From positions 5,679,001 through 5,743,000 of the forward strand of contig BRXU01000003.1 in NCBI GenBank assembly GCA_030267565.1: 64,000 nt of DNA, given 5' to 3'. Under the pieces are notes generated by a model, which saw only the letters and a program-made list of their open reading frames with translations, ran no database searches and was not told the DNA's origin. The position numbers and the translations under genes were made by a program. Numbering within the stretch: the first letter of the stretch is position 1; each line of letters begins with the position of its first letter. Positions 57,074 to 64,000 of the stretch are shown one piece after another. The DNA comes from Pleodorina starrii. Lineage: Eukaryota > Chlorophyta > Chlorophyceae > Chlamydomonadales > Volvocaceae.

Positions 57074-60000
57074 TTACTGCTGCGGCTGCGACTGAACGGC
57101 GGGCGCAACGGCGCTGGACGGCGGCTTGAACCGAACCGGCTGCTGCGGCGCGCCGCTGGGGTTCGGCGCCGCCGCCGCCGCCCCCGCCCCCGCCATCAAA
57201 GGCGGGGCAGCGCCCCCTCCACCACCACCACCGCCACCACCACCTCCTCCCGCTCCCGCCGGCCCCATCATTCCCATACCCATCCCCGGGCCCGCCACCA
57301 TTCCCGGCCCCACCATTCCCGGAGCCCCCGCCATTCCCGGCGGCCCCACCATCCCCGGACCCCCCATCATGCCCGCCGGCCCCATCATGCCCGCAGCCAT
57401 CATGCCCGGCGGAATCATCCCCGCGGCTGCAGCCGCCGCGATCATTCCCGGCGGCATCATACCCGGCCCCGCCACCATACCAGGGCCACCAAACATCCCG
57501 GCTCCCATCATGCCCGCCATCCCTGGAGCCATACCCGCCGGAACCATCCCCGCCGGGCCGACCATACCCGCCGGGCCCATGCCTCCGGCGCCCGGCTGCT
57601 GCTGCGGCTGTTGCTGCTGGGGTGAGGGGTTGAAGCGCGCCGCCGCTGCCATGCCCCCCGCGCCCGCCGCGCCGCCGGCGTTCATCAGTTGGTCGTTATT
57701 AACGACATAACCGCCATAGGCGGGATTGGGCGCGAAACCGCCCACGCCGGCCATCATAAACAGTTGCTGCTGTTGCTGCTGCTGAAGTTGTGCTTGTTGC
57801 TGCAGCTGCTGCTGCTGCTGCTGTTGCTGCTGTCCTGTCGCCCCCGCTGCCGCGGCAATGGCCCCCGGCGGCGGTCGGAACTGAACCGCGCCAGATTGCG
57901 GCGCGCCGCTCTGCTGCGCGGCGGCGGCGCCGCCGCCGCCGGCACCGTACGGCAAGCCGCCGGGACCGATGGGAGTGAGGTACGACGACGACGCGAGCAT
58001 GGCTTGCTGCTGGCCGCCACCGCCGCCGCCAATGCTCAGCGGCGGCAGCACGCCCGGCGGCGCCGGGGCACCGCCCATGCCGTACGATTGCGGCGCGCCG
58101 TAGTTCGAGGAGGGGTACATGCCCGCCACACCCACCGTGCCGTACCTACGGGACGAGCGAGTCGTACGGAACGTACTTAGCGAGGAGGCGCGGCGCGGCG
58201 CGGAAGCGGGGTCTTTTGAGATGGCAGATAGATCTGGGCGCGGCTCTCGGTTGCGGCTGGAGGTCCGGAGAGGCGGCGTGGGCCCCGGGACCAAACTACC
58301 GCTGGTCCCATTCCGTCCCGTCCTGTCCCGTCGCGTCCCATCCTGTCCTGTCCGGTCCTGTCCCGTCCTGTCCGGTCCTGTCCGGTCCTGTCCTGTCCCG
58401 TCCTGTCCTTTCGCCCAGGGCCCCTCATACCACCATCGGACGTCTTCAGCGCACCAGTTATTCAATCCATCAGCTTGCTTTACCCCCCCTGCATCCCCCC
58501 GCTCACTCACCCGCTGTTGGGTCCCGGTCCCGCGGGTCCGTAGCCCGACTGCGGACCGTAACCGGAGGCCGGGCCGTACCCCGAAGCCGGGCCGTACCCG
58601 GATTGCGGGCCGTACCCGCTGCCCGGGCCGTACCCTCCCGCCGAGGAGGGCGTCGAGTTGGGGTCCCAGTTGACATCTGGAAGGGTACGACAGGGGGGTA
58701 CGACAGACATGTACGAGCGTCGTATGGCGGTATGGTATGATGCTGGTGCGCAGCCACAGCCACAGCCAACCGCATCCCCTCATCCCCTCGCGCCCCGCCG
58801 CACAGCACTCCACCCCCACCTCCACCTCCCCACCCCCACCTCCCGCTCCCCACCCCGCACCCCCCCCACCCCTCCACTCACTGGCCAGCTTGGGTCTTCC
58901 GCTGTTGCCCCTCTGGCTGTTCCTGCGGCTCTCCGCTTTGAGGATGGCCTTGACCGAGTTGCGGTTGAAGGTGGGGTAGTGGTCCTGTACGGAGCGCAGG
59001 TTGATGCGGCTGTACAGCTGAAACGTAAACTCGGGGGTCAGGGGGGCGGTGGCCTGCGGGAGGGAGGGGGCGGGGGGGGGGTTGGGGGGGGGGCGGGGGG
59101 GGGGTCAGAGGGGGTCAGGGGTATGTTGGATGGGGGAGGGGCAGGGGTGGGTGTGGAGTGAATTCGGTTCGGCGGATCTTTTCGAGGGCACAAACCCTTC
59201 GCGAGGCCCCTCCCCCCAAGCCCCCCTTAGCTGTGTTGAATGGATTCCGCCCACCGCCCAAGAATCGCCCTCCTCTCCTCTTTTTCCCTAATGCAATTAC
59301 GAATTACGGATAAGAGCGGGATTCTGGCGGGACGAGCGGCGCCCCCCCCCCCTTCAGCTTCACTCGGCGATTTCCCCCCCCCAAAGAGTCCCACCAGCTT
59401 TTTGAATTCGTCGCTGCAGGCCATCCGGATGAGGTTGGCGATGGCCGCGTCGCGCTCCTTGCTCTTGTTGGCACCGCTCATCATGCGCCGCTCCAACTCG
59501 GCCTGTGGGGGGCATTGCGCATTGGGGGATTCGAACCAAGGCTGGTGCCGATGGTTTCTAAGGTGCCGAGAGTTTGCTTTGGCAGTTTGAAAACGGCCAT
59601 CCTGACAAGTGCCTGGATCACACCTTTCCTCCCACCAGGCTCAGGTCCAGGGGGTAAAACCCTAAAACCCTAAAACCCAGAACCCCCGCCCTCGCACCTG
59701 CTCCCTGAACAGTGCGTCCAGGGGTTGCTGGTAGAAGGGTGCCAGGGTGCGTGTGAACCAGGGGTGATGCATCACCTCGCGAACTGAGATGCTGCGGGGA
59801 GGAGGAGAGGGAGAGAGGGAGGGAGGGTGGGGAGTGGGGAGGAGGGTGGGGAGTGGGGGCATGTCCCGTGTGTATGGGTCCCTTGTGAGGCGGGGGCCGG
59901 GAGGGGGGGTAGGAGAGGGGAAGCGGGAAGCGAAGGGAAGGGAACCCTGGGAGGGAGCCGCCTGCGGGTAGCAAACAGCCGCCATCCCCCCCCCCCCCCG

Positions 60001-62156
60001 GGGGATCATCCACGCCTCATCATACGCCTTCCCCCTCGCCACTCCCCGGGGAGGGACCGTGGGTTCGTGCTGTCCTCCTCCGCAAACCCCAAACCCCCCT
60101 TTCCCCTCCGCACACCCATTTTCCCCCCCCCCACGAGTCTCCTTCGCTCCACCACCACCACGACGATCTCACTCTTTTCTTCCCCCCCCCCCGCCCCCCT
60201 GCCCCCCTACCCCCCTCCCTCACCCCCCCTCCCGCCCCCCCCTAACCCCAGCCCTCCCACCCACCCCCACCCACCGCTTGTCCTCGTCCTTCTCGAAGCA
60301 CCTATCCAGCAGATCCACCACCTCCGCACTCAGCAGCGGCACGTGCTCCCTCAGTGCGGGGTTGTCCCGCCAGCGCGCGTGCAGGTGCTGCTGCAGGTAC
60401 ACGGTGCGCATGGGGTCAGCCCCCGCACCCACGGAGTCGTCGAAGGGGAACTTGCCCAGCAGCATCACGGCGAGCAACACGCCCATGCTCCACACGTCGG
60501 CCTGAGCGGGGGTTGGGGTTGGGGTTGGGGTTGGGGTTGGGGGTGGGGTGGGGTTGGGGTGGGGTTGGGGTTGGGGTTGGGGTTGGGGTTGGGGGTTGGG
60601 GTGTGTGGGTGGGGCTGGGGCTGGGTGCGTGTGGGTGGGTGTGAATGGGTGTCGTGTGTCAGTGCGCGTGCGTTGTGGCTGCGATTGGGGCCCTGGGGGT
60701 TAGGGGGGCAACGTTGGAAATGGTGGGGGTTGAGATCGGGGTTGGGATCGGGGGTGGTAATACGATACCCGGGGGGAGGGGAGGAGGGGGGACCAGGGGT
60801 GCACGGGTCACAAGTTCCGTACTGGTACGACAGCGTCCGTTGAAGCCCCGTGGCCGTAAAGGGACCCCCCCCCTGGACGCTGGCTCGCTGGCAAAGGCGC
60901 CGAAGACACCGGGCGGGGCGCACCAGCACCCAACGTCCCAACCCCCTCCCCTCCCCTCCCCTTCCCTCCCCCCGTAACTGCCTGAGCGCGAGGCGCTTCA
61001 GCAACCATCTGTCGTACTCACCTTTGTCCCGTCGTACTGCGTCTCCGTACGGTGCACCTTTGCCGCGGTCAGCTGCGGCGGCATGTAGTCGGGCGTGCCT
61101 GCGTGTGTTGGTGTGTTGTTGGGGTGTGGGAGAGGAGGGCTGTTAGTCGAGAAGGGACACTGGGGAACTATTGGTGGGTGGGTGGGGGTGTCTGTGTGTT
61201 ACGTGTTCGGGGGTGTAGGGGATGGGTGCAGGGCTTCAGGGCAGGCAGCGACGACGGGTTGGGGACGCGCGCGCTGCCTTGGCCTCCTTCCCCTCCTTCT
61301 ACCCTCCCCTCCCCTCCCAGCCCCGCCCCTCCCCTCCCCTCCCCTCCCCTCCCAGCCCCCCGCCCCCTCGCCCCCCGCCCCCCGCCCCCCGCTTCTCTCA
61401 CCGATGATGGTGTTGAAGTGCGCGTTCTCGCCCCCCCAGCCCCGCGCGAACCCAAAGTCGCATATCTTGACGAAGGGCGGGTTGTGTGCGGATAGCAGTG
61501 TGTTGTCCAGTTTGAGGTCCCGGTGCACCACCCGGTGCCGGTGACAGTAGTCGACTGCGTGGACGATCTGTTTGAAGAAGAAACCCGCCTCGTCCTCCTG
61601 CATGAGCAGACCCACGCCGCTGCGGGGGAGGGAGGGAGGGAAAGGGGGGGGGGAGGGAAGGGGGGAGGGAGCGGGGGGAGGGGGTTGGGGGGGGGGAAGG
61701 GGGGAAGAAGGGGAGGGAGTTCGGTTACGCTATGTTACCGGTAATCTCGAAAACGGGGGAGGGGAGGAGAGGGGATGAAAGGCTGGGGGAGGTGGAGTTT
61801 GACAGTCCAAGGGGGTCGAAAACCCTAAGAACCCCCCGATGAGAGGTAAGGGGGGGGGGGGGATGACGCAAGCGCAAGCGCACAAACACACACGGGGCCC
61901 CTCTCAAACCGCGCGGACACACGGCTCATGCCCTCCTTCCCCACCCCATCCCCATCCCCATCTCCATCCCCATCTCCACCCAACCCACCCACCCAACCCA
62001 CCCCCCCACCCACCCGGTCTCCTTCCACTTGCGGGTGACGTACTGCGTGAGGGAGCCCCCCGGGGCGTACTCCATCACCAGACCCAGGTAGTGACTGGTG
62101 AGGACCACCTCCTGGGGGGGGGGTGACAGGGGGGGAGGGGAGGGGGTACGTGTGCA

Positions 62157-62188
<32 letters not shown>

Positions 62189-63757
62189 GAGGGGTGCATG
62201 GAGGTGTGTTGGTAGTTGGGGTTTCGGAGAGGCGGGGAGGCGGGGAGGTAAGAGAGAGAGAGAGATAGCGACGTTGGCTAACGGACGCGGGGTGGGGGCT
62301 GGGGCAGGGGGTCCAGGACCTTCGGCTGCTGCTTCCGCGCTGCCGTACCCACCGCCGTACCACCGCCGTACCACCGCCGTACCCAGCCACCCACCTGCGG
62401 CGTGATGATGTTGATGTGTCCCTCCCCGAGTTCAGATTGGATCCGGATCTCACGAAATATGGCCTGAACCATCTTGGTGTGCAGCGGAAGTTTGACCATC
62501 TTGACCGCCCATAGGGCCCCCGTGGACAGATCCTGGGTCAGCCACGTCTTGCCCTCACAACCTGCGGCACGGGGGGGCGCGGGGGGGGGGGGAGGGGGGG
62601 AGGGGGGGCCACGTGAGTGTGTGCCTGTGTGTGCGTGTGCCTGTGCCTGTGTGTGCATGTGGATGTGTGGTTTGGGGGGTGGAGAGTGAAATGCGAGTCT
62701 GGTTACTTGGGGTGGTTGCAGCAACCGATACACCCATCCATCCACCCATAATCGATCCAACGATTACGTCTACGGCGCATGAATGCACACATGCACATGC
62801 ACATGCACGCACACATGCACGCGTGCACATGGGGGCAAGCTAGAGACTCGTCCGTCCGCGGGCCAGCCTCCCGCCCCCCGTGTCCCCCGTCCGCCCACCG
62901 CCTGGCTGCCGCATTATATCACCCTTCCTCGCCAAGCCAGCCAGCCAGCCAGCCAGCCGCCCAGCCCTCCCTCCCAGCCAACGCACTTCGGCAGCGCTCC
63001 ACCGCGACAGGAGGGCCGCAGTCGGCCCCTCCCTCCAGCCCACCCGGACCCAGCACCGGCCGCCCCCCCTTCCCTCCCGCACCGCCCCGGGGTGGGAACA
63101 GCCCCGTACCCAGAAGCCAGGAGCAGACCAACCAAGCAGCGGTCCCAGCCAGCCAGGTCAGGTCAGGTCAGGTCAGACCGGGCCACACGACTCCCGACGT
63201 CCCGAGTTGCCCACCCCACTTACCACTTAACTCCAGCTCCAGCCTCCCTGTCCCCTGCTCCCCGCCTCAGCCCCCGCCACCCCCGCCACCCAACCACCCA
63301 GCCACCCATCACCTTTACTACACCACCTCACCCCGCCCAATCCCGCCCGACCCGACCCGACCCGACCCCACCCCACCCCCGCCAATCCCCCCACCCCAGC
63401 CCCCCACCCCGAAACCCGCGGTATCTTCTTTTTACCCCACCCCAGCCACCCCCCCCCCTCCGCAACCCAGCCTCCCTCACCCGAGCCCAGAACCGTCTTG
63501 ACTTGGTATATGGACGCCAAGCCCTCAATGACGGACCGATTGGAGCTCCGGAAACTGCGCTTGGCCAGACTCATGTGCTGACCATGAGCAGACACGTCAG
63601 CATAGCTGGCGGCGGCGGCGGCGGCGTTGCCGCCAGCGGCCGTGCCGCCGCCGCCGCCGCCCTGCCCCATGCCGCCCTGCCCGCCGCCGCTGCCACCGGC
63701 TGCGGCTGCCGTGGCAAAGTCCATGCCATCCGGCGGCTTTGAGACGCATTGCCCCAT
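57074..63757 (-). CDS. SnRK2-like Ser/Thr protein kinase with lipidation motif and prion-like tail
   Basis: Eleven exons: 63757-63481, 62561-62395, 62111-62014, 61619-61402, 61098-61022, 60501-60275, 59791-59698, 59502-59395, 59053-58882, 58676-58511, 58145-57074; all GT-AG and in phase, 891 aa. The start MGQCVSKP fits N-myristoylation at Gly2 plus palmitoylation at Cys4, so membrane attachment is likely. A Gly-rich linker precedes the catalytic domain (about 84-375): glycine loop LGSGCEG, Lys113 (AVK), alpha-C Glu130, HRDLKLDN at 213-220, DFG at 235-237, ADVWSMGVLLAVMLLGKFPF, and HHPWF near the end. HRDLKLDNTLL and VKICDFGFA resemble plant SnRK2 kinases. The P+1 region reads GTPDYMPPQL, so the Glu of the APE motif is Gln262. 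After it come a helical segment (387-422), a conserved-looking block with LTPEFTFQLYSRINLRSVQD, repeated GYGPxS units (about 487-532), a poly-Gln stretch (about 640-660) and a Gly/Met/Pro-rich tail with GPAGM-like units. The tail is encoded mostly by one 1072-base exon. Role beyond signalling cannot be inferred. Confidence 0.9.
58312..58411. repeat. TCCTGTCCCG-type tandem repeat
   Basis: Degenerate pentamer and decamer units (GTCCTGTCCG) in the kinase intron 58146-58510; adds pyrimidine tract upstream (on the plus strand) of the exon starting at 58511. Confidence 0.9.
59655..59678. repeat. Telomere-like TAAAACCC array
   Basis: Three CCCTAAAA units (complement of TTTTAGGG), about 20 bases from the splice donor of kinase exon 7 (ends at 59698), in intron 59503-59697. 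Confidence 0.9.
60506..60602. repeat. GGGGTT array, potential G-quadruplex
   Basis: About 15 GGGGTT/GGGGT units in the kinase intron 60502-61021, starting five bases from the exon boundary. On the transcript it reads AACCCC and forms the acceptor-side tract of exon 6; on the plus strand it can form G-quadruplexes. Confidence 0.95.
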
Positions 63758-64000
63758 GGGGCCGGATGGGCGCCTGGCTGGTAGGCGCTGGCTGTGCTGT
63801 GCTGGCTGGCTGGCTGGAGGGCTGGATGGATTGCAGGGCTGGCTGGATTGGGGGGCTGGGCTGGCGCAACGAAGGCGAGTGGAGATGAGAAGCACGGCGA
63901 GGCGACGGAGGTGAGCTCAAGGGGGGGAGTGGGGCGGTGGTGCGTAGCGGCACCGCAGCGCGCGAGGCAGCGCAGCGCGGGTGATGGGGAGAAGGTGGGG

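Noticed and set aside
59510..59605. Possible minus-strand tRNA (GGTTCGAATCC-like sequence)
   Set aside because: The B-box-like string is present, but the T-stem does not pair and there is no A box or acceptor stem; it lies in a kinase intron.
1..64000. CRISPR arrays, operons, prophage or insertion sequences
   Set aside because: The window is eukaryotic nuclear DNA with spliced genes; the tandem repeats have no unique spacers of constant length, and no transposase or integrase was recognised.

Overview
The window is nuclear DNA from a GC-rich green alga of the Chlamydomonas/Volvox group (Chlamydomonadales). The evidence is dense short introns with GT-AG boundaries and pyrimidine-rich acceptors, strong G/C at third codon positions, TGTAA polyadenylation motifs, interstitial TTTTAGGG (Chlamydomonas-type telomere) units, many microsatellites and G- or C-runs, and a gene set typical of these algae. 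There are no operons and no bacterial, plasmid, phage or CRISPR features.

I rebuilt eight protein genes by hand from splice sites, reading phase and protein family signatures. In the seven complete models every exon joins in phase. Left to right: (1) the 3' part of a plus-strand multi-pass membrane protein (1-4246, six membrane segments and an acidic Gly-rich tail); (2) a plus-strand AFG1/LACE1 AAA+ ATPase (4974-9254, 8 exons, 627 aa, probably mitochondrial); (3) a minus-strand cyclophilin with a helical insertion inside its fold (11005-14220, 8 exons, 237 aa); (4) a plus-strand major facilitator transporter (15182-18005, 3 exons, 746 aa); (5) a very large minus-strand 'tiny macrocysts' (TmcB-like) multi-pass PAS protein (24592-44467, 39 exons, 2138 aa), which takes up nearly a third of the window; (6) a minus-strand DNL-type zinc-finger protein with a probable transit peptide (48805-49804, 3 exons, 205 aa); (7) a plus-strand type I membrane coiled-coil protein ending in a dilysine signal (50413-53090, 6 exons, 343 aa); (8) a minus-strand SnRK2-like protein kinase with an N-terminal lipidation motif and a long prion-like tail (57074-63757, 11 exons, 891 aa).

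Layout: genes 3/4 and 6/7 are divergent pairs with about 1.0 and 0.6 kb between starts. Genes 2/3, 4/5 and 7/8 converge on gaps of about 1.75, 6.6 and 4.0 kb. Gene 6 lies 4.3 kb upstream of gene 5. The gaps, especially 18.0-24.6 and 44.5-48.8 kb, hold no gene I can recognise. The genes have no evident shared pathway. Two (AFG1 and the DNL protein) are organelle protein-homeostasis types, and the PAS protein and the kinase look like sensing or signalling parts.

The most unusual signals are a palindromic motif (TGACCC-RY-GGGTCA type) scattered through introns of several unrelated genes, an interleaved pair of perfect inverted repeats in an AFG1 intron whose core recurs 40 kb away, the cyclophilin insertion with loss of the cyclosporin-contact Trp, two GC-AG introns, a kinase lacking the APE glutamate, and a DNL finger lacking the D-N-L residues.
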